A DNA stretch of 10,246 nt from DATCSE01 sp036568605 (lineage in GTDB: Bacteria > Pseudomonadota > Gammaproteobacteria > Burkholderiales > Burkholderiaceae_C). Below are positions 1 through 6,299 of this stretch, piece after piece. Position 1 is the stretch's first letter, and every line of letters starts with the position of its first letter. A program made the translations under genes and the position numbers. The notes under the pieces were generated by a model. The model ran no database searches. It was not told the origin of the DNA and saw nothing but the letters and a program-made list of their open reading frames with translations. The stretch spans positions 1 through 10,246 of the forward strand of contig DATCSE010000442.1 of NCBI GenBank assembly GCA_036568605.1. Reading direction: 5' to 3'.

Positions 1-1194
1 TTTCCGTTCGGCTGCACTGCTGCCGACGGTACCTACTATGCCCACAACTATTGCCCGGACGGCACCTTCGATCTCTGGGACTACCGAAGCGACAACGAGC
101 GCCGCCGGCTCGATGTGATCGACCTGTCGCTGCAAGGCCGGCTGCAGACCGGCTCGATCGCGCACGCACTGACGGCCGGCGTGCAGCGCAGCCGCGTGCG
201 CAACCGCTTCGAGCTGCTCACCTACAACTTCGCCGGCACCGGCAACGTTGATGGCACCGCGGTCACACCGCCCGCGCCGGGACCGGCCGTCGGCAACACC
301 GACCGCGATGAACGCTCGACCGAGCTCTACCTGCGCGACGCGCTCTCGATCACGCCGCAGTGGACCGCATGGCTGGGCGTGCGCCACACGAAGATCGACC
401 GCGAAAGCGCACTGACCGACGGCTCGCAAGCGACGAGCTTCTCGCAATCGTTCACGACACCATCGATCGCGCTCTCGTTCGAGTTCGTGCGCGACCAGAT
501 CGTCTATGCGAGCTGGGGCGAAGGCGTCGAATCGAATGTCGTGTCCAACCTGCCGCGCTATGCCAACGCGGGCGAGGTGTTCACGACGAAGAGCCGACAG
601 GCCGAGATCGGTTGGAAGGGCGCGGCCGGCAACGCGTTCGAATGGAACGTCGCCGCGTTCGACATTCGCCGCCCGCGCACCGGCGACTTCGGGAGCTGCG
701 ACGTCGACGCGAGCTGCGCGACGCAGCTCGACGGCAACCAGCGGCATCGCGGCATCGAAACCGACGTCGCCTGGCGCGGCGGCCCGTGGAGCCTGCTGGC
801 CGGCGCGCAGTGGCTGCGCGCGCGCATCGAAGGCAGCGCCGATCCCTCGAGCGACGGCAAGCAGCCGACCAACGTGCCGGCGCGCACGCTGAAGGCACAA
901 GTCGGCTACGACGTCGCCGCCCTGCCCGGCCTCAGCGTGCGCGGCCGCGTCGTCCACGAAAGCCAGCGCCAGGTGCTGCCGGACAACAGCGCGCAGATCC
1001 CCGGCTGGAGCCGCGTCGATGCCGATGCGCGCTACGAAACCCGCCTCGCCGGCGTCACCTGGACCTGGCGCGCCGGCGTCGACAATCTGTTCGACAAGCG
1101 TGCGTGGCGCGAGTCACCGTACCAGTTCAGCCACGTGTACCTGTTCCCGCTCGCGCCGCGCACATGGCGCGTGTCGGTGCAGGCAGATCTGTGA
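1..1194 (+). CDS. TonB-dependent siderophore-type receptor, C-terminal part (5' truncated by window)
   Basis: The frame is open from base 1 to a TGA at 1192-1194, giving 397 residues with no start in the window, so the signal peptide, plug domain and early barrel are missing. What is present reads as the C-terminal outer-membrane beta-barrel: alternating aromatic/polar strands and the late-barrel motif DNLFDK (residues 361-366) typical of TonB-dependent siderophore receptors, followed by a closing strand containing PRTWRVSVQ. Family role: energised uptake of ferric siderophores or similar ligands across the outer membrane with TonB-ExbBD. Two Cys pairs (residues 5 and 18; the SCDVDASC segment near 231-238) fall in loop-like stretches and could form extracellular disulfides, which is inference. 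The last residue is Leu, whereas most barrels end in Phe or Trp. The ligand cannot be named. It is transcribed towards the tRNA and is unlikely to belong to the operon on the other strand. Confidence 0.9.
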   Translation, partial: FPFGCTAADGTYYAHNYCPDGTFDLWDYRSDNERRRLDVIDLSLQGRLQTGSIAHALTAGVQRSRVRNRFELLTYNFAGTGNVDGTAVTPPAPGPAVGNTDRDERSTELYLRDALSITPQWTAWLGVRHTKIDRESALTDGSQATSFSQSFTTPSIALSFEFVRDQIVYASWGEGVESNVVSNLPRYANAGEVFTTKSRQAEIGWKGAAGNAFEWNVAAFDIRRPRTGDFGSCDVDASCATQLDGNQRHRGIETDVAWRGGPWSLLAGAQWLRARIEGSADPSSDGKQPTNVPARTLKAQVGYDVAALPGLSVRGRVVHESQRQVLPDNSAQIPGWSRVDADARYETRLAGVTWTWRAGVDNLFDKRAWRESPYQFSHVYLFPLAPRTWRVSVQADL

Positions 1195-1221
1195 CGGCGC
1201 AGTACCAGGCAAAAAACCCGC

Positions 1222-1227
1222 TATAAT
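1222..1227 (+). promoter_or_regulatory. -10 box of the tRNA-Asn promoter
   Basis: A perfect TATAAT lies 10 bases before the first tRNA base, which puts the predicted transcription start at about 1233-1235. No good TTGACA-like -35 is seen at 15-18 base spacing; GTGACG at 1191-1196 is too far upstream (25 bases). It sits in an A/T-rich patch (six A before it, five T overlapping its end) that stands out from the GC-rich surroundings. Confidence 0.65.
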
Positions 1228-1237
1228 TTTTGGCTGT

Positions 1238-1313
1238 TCCTCGATAGCTCAGTCGGTAGAGCGCCGGACTGTTAATCCGTAGGTCCCTGGTTCGAGCCCA
1301 GGTCGGGGAGCCA
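1238..1313 (+). tRNA. tRNA-Asn (anticodon GTT), CCA encoded
   Basis: This is a 76-base cloverleaf. The acceptor stem is TCCTCGA paired with TCGGGGA (one T-G wobble), followed by discriminator G and an encoded CCA at 1311-1313. The D arm is AGCTCAGTCGGTAGAGC. The anticodon loop is CTGTTAA with GTT at 1271-1273, the expected positions 34-36. The T arm is CCTGG-TTCGAGC-CCAGG. All canonical features of bacterial tRNA-Asn are present and no intron or mismatch is seen. It reads AAC/AAU codons. It lies alone between the receptor gene and a convergent operon, with its own -10 box upstream and a hairpin 8 bases downstream. Confidence 0.97.
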
Positions 1314-1321
1314 AATATGTC

Positions 1322-1353
1322 AAGGGGTTAGTTTCGCGAGGAACTAACCCCTT
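1322..1353. terminator. Bidirectional hairpin terminator between tRNA-Asn and the convergent operon
   Basis: AAGGGGTTAGTT (1322-1333) is the exact reverse complement of AACTAACCCCTT (1342-1353). A T-G wobble and a C-G pair extend the stem to about 14 bp, closed by a GCGA (GNRA-type) tetraloop on the + strand RNA. It lies 8 bases after the tRNA CCA and 9 bases after the stop of the minus-strand SMP-30 gene, exactly where both units should end. No clear T-tract follows on either strand, so it may act as a processing/stability hairpin or a U-tract-independent terminator instead. Confidence 0.7.
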
Positions 1354-1362
1354 AGTGCTTGG

Positions 1363-2289
1363 TCAGCGCGGCGGCGGGCGATGCAGCGTAAGCCCGGCCT
1401 TTTCCAGGCTCGCCCGCAACACCGTTCCGGTGACCGATTCCGTGCAGTACAAGGTCTTGCGATCCGGGCCGCCGAATGCGAGGTTGGTCAGCGAGGCGCC
1501 AGCGCAGCTGCGCAGCACGACCTCAGGCTCGGCACGGTGGTTCAGCACCCAGGCATACCCGAGCCCCGGGTTCGCGACGATCACGCGGCCGGCCTCGTCC
1601 ACCGCCAGTCCGTCGGGCCCGCTCGGCCCGTACGACGTGAAGAACGCGCTGACCTTGGAGACGCTGCCGTCCTCCATCAGCGGCACGCGCCAGACCTGGT
1701 TGCCGCGCGTGACGGCGAGGTACAGCACGCGCTCGTCGGGCGACAGGGCCACGCCGTTCGGACTGGGCACGTTGCCAAGCAGCAGATCCAATCGGCCGTC
1801 GGGCCGAAGCCGGTAGAGGCGCCCCGTCGGATCATGCAAGCCCGTCTGTCCCTGGTCGGTGAAATAGACGTTGCCGCTGCGGTCGAACACGAGATCGTTG
1901 ACGCCCTTGAAGCGCTCGCTGTTGCGGCGCTCGAGATACGGCCGCACCGCGCCGGTCGTCACGTCGCACGCCATCAGGCCATTGCGGTAGTCGGTGACGA
2001 TCAGTTCGCGGTCGTCCAGGAACTTCAGTCCGTTCGGTTCGCCGTCCCATTCGGCCACCTGTTCCCATTCGCCGGCCGGGTCGATGCGGAAGATGCGGCC
2101 GAAGGGGATGTCGCTCACGTAGAGGTTGCCTGCCGCGTCGAACACGGGCCCTTCGAGGAACGAGTCGGTCGGCTGGCCGGCGCGGTTCGCGTCGGCCCAG
2201 TCCGAGCGCACGCCGGTGCGGCGAAAGCGTTCGGGCAAGCGCGTGAAGACTTCGGTATCGCGCACCTGCGGCGCTTGCAGCAGGAACAT
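1363..2289 (-). CDS. SMP-30/gluconolactonase-like (LRE family) protein
   Basis: 308 residues, no signal peptide, so presumably cytoplasmic. It is a six-bladed beta-propeller of the SMP-30/gluconolaconase/LRE-like family, typically metal-dependent lactone hydrolases. Expected metal and substrate residues are all visible: Glu46 (FLEGPVF), Asn131 (GVNDLVFD), Asn178 (SPNGVALSPD) and Asp226 (GPDGLAVD), matching the Glu/Asn/Asn/Asp set of human SMP30 (E18, N103, N154, D204). Repeated blade motifs such as DAAGNLYVSD, DRSGNVYFTD and DEAGRVIVAN are clear. The ATG overlaps the stop of the upstream Bug gene (TGATG), indicating translational coupling. It is the last gene of the operon and ends 9 bases before the shared terminator. 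Likely job: opening a lactone in the pathway (inference). The substrate is unknown, and some family members are esterases or carotenoid/strictosidine-type relatives. Confidence 0.88.
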   Translation of the reverse strand: MFLLQAPQVRDTEVFTRLPERFRRTGVRSDWADANRAGQPTDSFLEGPVFDAAGNLYVSDIPFGRIFRIDPAGEWEQVAEWDGEPNGLKFLDDRELIVTDYRNGLMACDVTTGAVRPYLERRNSERFKGVNDLVFDRSGNVYFTDQGQTGLHDPTGRLYRLRPDGRLDLLLGNVPSPNGVALSPDERVLYLAVTRGNQVWRVPLMEDGSVSKVSAFFTSYGPSGPDGLAVDEAGRVIVANPGLGYAWVLNHRAEPEVVLRSCAGASLTNLAFGGPDRKTLYCTESVTGTVLRASLEKAGLTLHRPPPR

Positions 2290-3266
2290 CACTGGCGCTC
2301 GAAAGCGGTATTGGCGGCCACCCTGCCCCAATACGCGGTGCGTTCGCGCAGATCCTTCGCGAAGCTTGCCGCATCCCAGTAGCCCGGCTCGGACGCGATG
2401 CTCTCCGAGAAAGTCTTCATGTCTGCCGACGCCATCGCGGTGGCCACCTCCTTCTGCAGCCGGTCGATCACCGCCTGCGGCGTCCCCTTGGGCGCCCACA
2501 GGCCGGTGAAGTTGACCAGTCCGAAGTCCTTGAGGCCGGCCTCGGCGAAGGTCGGCACGTCGGGCAGCGCCGCAAGCCGCTTGCTGCCGCTCACCGCCAG
2601 CAGTCGCGCCTTGCCGCCCTTCACGTTCCCCATCACGCCCGGCGTCGAAGCGATCTGGAAATCGATGGTGCCCGACAGCACCGCGAGCGTCGCCTCGCCC
2701 GCGCCCTTGAACGGCACGTGCAGGAAGTGGACGCCGGCCGCGATGCCGAGTGCTTCGCTGACGAAGTGCGGCGTGGTCCCGGCGCCGCCGGTCCCATAGG
2801 TGATCTTGTTCGCGTCGGCCTTCGCGGCAGCGATCAGGTCGCCCAGCGTCTTGAATTTCGAATCGGCCTTGACCACCACACCCATGGGCGCGAAGACGAA
2901 GGCGCTGACCGGCAGCAGATCCTTGTCGTGATCGAAAGGCAGCTTTTTGAAGATGTGCGGCAGCAGCGCGTAGGTGGTGTCGTTGGCCGCCAGCGTGTAG
3001 CCGTCGGCCGGTGCCTGCACCACCGTCGCGAGGCCGATGGTGCCGGTGGCCCCGGCCTTGTTCTCGACGAAGAAGGTCTGGCCCGTCTGCTCCTGCAGCT
3101 TCGCGGCGATCTTGCGCGTCACGACGTCGACCGCGCCGCCGGGCGCATAGGGCACGACGATCCTGACGGGCTTGGCTGGCCAGGCCTGCGCCTGCGCCTG
3201 CGCCTGCGCCAAAGCCGACACGCCGAGTGCGGCGGCCGCGAGCGCTAGGCGAATTCCGATCTTCAT
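2289..3266 (-). CDS. Bug-family (TTT) periplasmic solute-binding protein (Bug1)
   Basis: 325 residues, the usual Bug/TctC length. A Sec signal peptide (MKIGIRLALAAAALGVSALA) runs into an unusual QAQAQAQA stretch before WPAKPVRIVVPY at 29-40. Family landmarks in order: APGG (41-44), VENKAGATGTIG (67-78), PADGYTL (86-92), HVPFKG (183-188), LPDVPTFAEAG (234-244) and GLWAPKGTP (255-263). Role: binds a carboxylated organic ligand in the periplasm, either for a TctAB-type transporter or for signalling. Start chosen at ATG 3266 behind GGGAG. The gene lies 24 bases after the second Bug gene and overlaps the SMP-30 start by one base. By eye it is the most divergent of the three: its tail ends FERQ rather than the VD/LD ending of the others, and it has VPFKG instead of VPYKG. 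The ligand is unknown. No membrane transporter subunits lie nearby. Confidence 0.93.
   Translation of the reverse strand: MKIGIRLALAAAALGVSALAQAQAQAQAWPAKPVRIVVPYAPGGAVDVVTRKIAAKLQEQTGQTFFVENKAGATGTIGLATVVQAPADGYTLAANDTTYALLPHIFKKLPFDHDKDLLPVSAFVFAPMGVVVKADSKFKTLGDLIAAAKADANKITYGTGGAGTTPHFVSEALGIAAGVHFLHVPFKGAGEATLAVLSGTIDFQIASTPGVMGNVKGGKARLLAVSGSKRLAALPDVPTFAEAGLKDFGLVNFTGLWAPKGTPQAVIDRLQKEVATAMASADMKTFSESIASEPGYWDAASFAKDLRERTAYWGRVAANTAFERQ
3184..3210. repeat. Hexanucleotide tandem repeat (GCCTGC)4 plus GCC
   Basis: Four perfect copies of GCCTGC plus a half copy. On the coding (minus) strand this encodes the Ala-Gln dipeptide run at the end of the Bug1 signal peptide. The unit is a multiple of three, so slippage would add or remove Ala-Gln pairs without a frameshift. 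Confidence 0.9.
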
Positions 3267-3290
3267 GGTGTCTCCCGGATGAAGCAGTGC

Positions 3291-4250
3291 TCAGTCGAGC
3301 TTGATGTGAGCGGCCTTGACCACGCCGGCCCACTTGGCCGATTCCGCGTCGACGAACCCGGCAAGCTCCTTCGCGCTCCCGCCGGCCGCGAGCGCACCCA
3401 TCTCGCCGAACCGTTGGCGGACCGACGGCAGCGCGAGCACGTCGTGCAGTTCCGCTTCCATGCGTCGAACGATCTCCTCGGGCGTGCGGGCCGGCGCCCA
3501 GAGGCCGTTCCACTCGTAGGCACTGAAGCCGGCAAGGCCGGACTCGGCCACCGTGGGCAGCGCGGGCATCGCGTCGATACGCTTGTCGAACGCGGTGGCG
3601 ATCGCGCGCAGCTTGCCGGCCTTGACGAGCGGGCCGCAGGCGGTGATCGCGCTGAACATGTAGTCGACCTGACCGCCGGCCAGGTCGGTCAGCGCCGGCG
3701 CGCCGCCCTTGTACGGCACGTGGACGCCTTCGAGCTTGAATCCCTGCTGGAACAGCTCGGCGCTGAGGTGTGCAGCGCCGCCATTGCCTGCCGACGCGTA
3801 GGTGGTCTTGCCTGGGTTCGCTCTCTCGCGCTGCACGAGGTCCGGCACCGACTGGACGGGTGAAGTCGCGGGCACCACGAGCAGGGTCGGGATGCGGGCG
3901 ACCATTCCGATCGGAACGAAGTCCTTGCGATAGTCGAAGGCAAGCTTGGGATACAGGCTCGGGTTGACGGTGAACGACGTCGCGTCGTACAGGAAGGTGT
4001 AGCCGTCGGCAGGGCCCTGCGCGACCGATTGCGCGCCTATGGTTCCGCCTGCGCCGGCCTTGTTCTCGACGATCACCTGCTGCTTCAGCCGCAGCGCGAG
4101 TTCGCCAGCGACGACACGCGCCAGCGCATCGGCCGCTCCGCCCGCGGGATATGGGACGACGAGCCTCACCGGCTTGTCGGGCCACGCATGCGCCATCAGT
4201 GCATGGGCCATCGTTGCGACGCCCATCAATGCCTTCATCCACCACTTCAT
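3291..4250 (-). CDS. Bug-family (TTT) periplasmic solute-binding protein (Bug2)
   Basis: 319 residues. Start chosen at ATG 4250 behind GAGGAG with a 6-base spacer; the longer open frame upstream runs antisense-like through the cyclase gene and is not protein-like. The signal peptide MKWWMKALMGVATMAHALMA has probable cleavage after HA (about residue 22), before WPDKPVRLVVPYPAGG (23-38). Family landmarks: VENKAGAGGTIG (61-72), PADGYTF (80-86), ASAGNGGAAHLSAELFQ (152-168), HVPYKGGAPALTDL (177-190), ALPTVAESG (230-238) and GLWAPARTP (249-257). It is a soluble periplasmic binder of organic acids by family. It is followed 24 bases later by Bug1, giving a tandem pair, and preceded by the cyclase gene across 53 bases that hold a four-copy degenerate repeat. 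The ligand cannot be read from sequence. Confidence 0.93.
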   Translation of the reverse strand: MKWWMKALMGVATMAHALMAHAWPDKPVRLVVPYPAGGAADALARVVAGELALRLKQQVIVENKAGAGGTIGAQSVAQGPADGYTFLYDATSFTVNPSLYPKLAFDYRKDFVPIGMVARIPTLLVVPATSPVQSVPDLVQRERANPGKTTYASAGNGGAAHLSAELFQQGFKLEGVHVPYKGGAPALTDLAGGQVDYMFSAITACGPLVKAGKLRAIATAFDKRIDAMPALPTVAESGLAGFSAYEWNGLWAPARTPEEIVRRMEAELHDVLALPSVRQRFGEMGALAAGGSAKELAGFVDAESAKWAGVVKAAHIKLD

Positions 4251-4286
4251 CGCTGTCTCCTCTGTCTCGGTTGTGTCCGCTGTGTC
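4251..4286 (-). repeat. Four tandem degenerate 9-base repeats abutting the Bug2 start codon
   Basis: Read on the minus strand, the 36 bases before the Bug2 ATG divide exactly into GACACAGCG, GACACAACC, GAGACAGAG and GAGACAGCG, all sharing GA(C/G)ACA. The Shine-Dalgarno GAGGAG is formed across the junction of the last two units. The array lies in the 53-base gap between the cyclase stop and Bug2. Confidence 0.7.
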
Positions 4287-4303
4287 GTGGTTCGTCCCGC
4301 GGT

Positions 4304-5368
4304 TCAGACCGTCGCGATCGGCGTGGCCGGCGAACCCACGGCCCCCGGCAGGCGCAGCGGCGGCGCGGTCAGCAGGAAGCGGTGTCGCCGCTCGGCCCGC
4401 AGCCACGTCGCGAGTTCGGTCAGGTGCCACAGCTCGCCGAGGTGGATGCCGTTCTTGAACAGGCAATGCTCGTGCAGCGGCAGCCGCGGCTGCCGCAACG
4501 GGCGCGGGTGCAGCGGCTTGGGGACGACGAGCTCCACCGCGGGGTTGTCGGCGATCAGGCAGGCCAGGCGCACGTCGACGATCCAGTTCAGCAGCTTCGC
4601 GTCCCAGCCGTCGAGGCCGCTGCCGGTCTCGTGCAGTCGCGCGACGTCGGGGGCACGGTTCATCGCCAGCAGCGTGTCGGCGAAGCCGGTGTGCAGGCAC
4701 ACCATGTCGCCCTCCTCGACCGCAATACCGTCGGTGTCGAGGATGCGCATCAGCGTGTCGTAGCCAACCGCCTGACGGCGCCGGCCAAGGTGGTGCTCGA
4801 GGTCGATCAGCACCCCGCGACCCTGAACGCCATGCTCGGCCAGCCGCTCGATGCCGAGCGCATGCGCCGCCGGTTCGGGGTAGCGTGCGTATGGCTCACG
4901 CGCGCCGGCATCCTCGAGCGCCGGGCGAATGTCCTCACCCGCGCGAAAGCCGTTGTAGAAGACGGCCTCGTCGATGCCGTCGCCATCGGCATCGAAGCGG
5001 CTGCCGACGTGAGCCAGGCTGTCCCATTGCGTGGAGTACTGCAGACTCATCAGCACCAAGTCGTCGTTGACGACGTCGGTGAGATCGGGGTCCTCGCCGG
5101 CGTAGGACCAGCAGAACCCTTGCTGACCGGCGCTCTTGCCGTCCCGCGTGACGGCATAGCGGCGCGGTGCGATGCGCCGCGGGTTCATCGCCTGGCCGCC
5201 CGGTACGTCCAGCGGCAGGCTGAGGCAGAAGGTGCGGCCCAGCTGCACTTCGGCGATGCCCTGCAGCACCTTCTCGCGCGTGACCAGGTTCATGCGCCCG
5301 CGCTGGTCGTCGGGCCCGAACTCGCCCCAGTGGCTGCCCGGCGGTGCCTGAACCCAGCGTCGGGTCAT
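4304..5368 (-). CDS. Cyclase-family (kynurenine formamidase-like) metal-dependent hydrolase
   Basis: 354 residues, no signal peptide. It belongs to the long branch of the cyclase family (Pfam Cyclase, relatives of kynurenine formamidase and polyketide-cyclase-annotated proteins). Evidence: N-terminal WGEFGPDDQRGRMNLVT (14-30), the metal-site region STQWDSLAH (112-120) with Asp116 and His120 where formamidases have HxGTHxDxPxH, HHLGRRR (192-198), GDMVCLHTGF (220-229), and a C-terminal GELWHLTELA (311-320) plus LPGAVGSPATPIA. Family members hydrolyse amide, lactone or enol-lactone bonds using a divalent metal, so ring opening or hydrolysis of a pathway intermediate is plausible here (inference). 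The start is set by homology-like N-terminal residues. There is no strong Shine-Dalgarno, and the dehydrogenase stop is only 7 bases upstream, suggesting coupling. The first His and the Thr-His of the classical motif appear replaced by S/TQW. Confidence 0.85.
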   Translation of the reverse strand: MTRRWVQAPPGSHWGEFGPDDQRGRMNLVTREKVLQGIAEVQLGRTFCLSLPLDVPGGQAMNPRRIAPRRYAVTRDGKSAGQQGFCWSYAGEDPDLTDVVNDDLVLMSLQYSTQWDSLAHVGSRFDADGDGIDEAVFYNGFRAGEDIRPALEDAGAREPYARYPEPAAHALGIERLAEHGVQGRGVLIDLEHHLGRRRQAVGYDTLMRILDTDGIAVEEGDMVCLHTGFADTLLAMNRAPDVARLHETGSGLDGWDAKLLNWIVDVRLACLIADNPAVELVVPKPLHPRPLRQPRLPLHEHCLFKNGIHLGELWHLTELATWLRAERRHRFLLTAPPLRLPGAVGSPATPIATV

Positions 5369-5375
5369 GATCGAT

Positions 5376-6299
5376 TCAGCCGTTCAGCACGGCCAGCGCG
5401 TTCTTCGCCGCGGCCACGCCCATCTTCACGTAGGCATCGGCCGTGACGCCGCCGATGTGCGGGCTCAGCGTGATGCGCGCCTCGGCCTGGAAGGGATGCG
5501 GCGCCGTCATCGGCTCGACGGCGAAGCTGTCGAGGCCCGCGCTGCCGACCTGTCCGCTGCGGATGGCCTCCAGCAGCGCAGCCTCGTCGATCAGCCCGCC
5601 GCGCGCGGTGTTGACGACGATCACGCCACGCTTGCACGCCGCCAAGGTCCGCGCATCGAGCAGCTTCGCGTTCTCGGGTGTCAGCGGGCAGTGCAGCGAG
5701 ATCGCGTCCGACTCCCGCCAGATCGTCGCCAGGTCGCTGCGTTCGATGAAGTCCGGCAGCTCCTTCGCATACGGGTCGTGGCCGAGCACGCGCATGCCCA
5801 TCGCGTCGGCCATGCGCGCAAAGCGCAAGCCGATCGCACCGAGGCCGACGACACCGACGGTGCGGCCCTCGAGCTCGACGCTCTTGTGCGTCGCCTTGTC
5901 CCAGTGGCCCTCGCGCATGCGCGCGTCCAGCGCGACGACCGATTTGGCGCAAGCCAGCAGCAGCGCCAGCGCATGCTCGGCGACGGCCGCCGCGTTGGCC
6001 CCCGCCGCCGCGACCACCTGGATGCCGCGCGCCGCGGCGGCCTGCTTGTCGATGGTGTCGGTGCCGCTGCCGTGCTTGGAGATCACCTTCAAGGCAGGCG
6101 CCGCATCCATCGCGGCAGCGCTCACCTTGCCGTAGCGCACGATGATCGCCACCGGATCGTGCCGCTTGCACAAGGCGACGATGTCGTCCTCGGTCGGCGT
6201 CTTGCCCGCGTAGACGATCTCGTAGTCCTGCAGCAGCGCGAGCGCTGCGTCGGCGAGGTCGCTCGCGGTGACGAGGAAGGCCGGCTTCTTGCCGCTCAC
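5376..6299 (-). CDS. D-isomer-specific 2-hydroxyacid dehydrogenase (NAD(P)-dependent)
   Basis: 307 residues from a GTG start at 6299. The GTG overlaps the TGA of the RraA-like gene (GTGA), and AAGGAAGG lies 9 bases upstream on the minus strand, so GTG is well supported over upstream codons that would read in the wrong frame of rraA. Domain order: catalytic N-terminus, Rossmann nucleotide-binding domain with VGLGAIG (151-157) and Asp175 at the end of the second strand (suggesting NAD preference), then catalytic Arg233 (NTARGG), Glu262 (VEP) and His281 (SPHIGG). The full Arg-Glu-His triad implies an active enzyme interconverting a D-2-hydroxy acid and a 2-oxo acid. Members of this family range from phosphoglycerate dehydrogenase to glyoxylate/hydroxypyruvate reductases; the exact substrate is unknown. 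Placement between an aldolase-like and a hydrolase gene fits preparation of a 2-oxo acid for cleavage, or reduction of its product. Confidence 0.92.
   Translation of the reverse strand: MSGKKPAFLVTASDLADAALALLQDYEIVYAGKTPTEDDIVALCKRHDPVAIIVRYGKVSAAAMDAAPALKVISKHGSGTDTIDKQAAAARGIQVVAAAGANAAAVAEHALALLLACAKSVVALDARMREGHWDKATHKSVELEGRTVGVVGLGAIGLRFARMADAMGMRVLGHDPYAKELPDFIERSDLATIWRESDAISLHCPLTPENAKLLDARTLAACKRGVIVVNTARGGLIDEAALLEAIRSGQVGSAGLDSFAVEPMTAPHPFQAEARITLSPHIGGVTADAYVKMGVAAAKNALAVLNG

Noticed and set aside
1363..4245. A 960-codon open frame on the minus strand spanning Bug2, Bug1 and SMP-30
   Set aside because: Only its last 308 codons (SMP-30) are protein-like. The rest is an Arg/Gly/Ala-rich shadow frame of the Bug genes, produced by high GC content.
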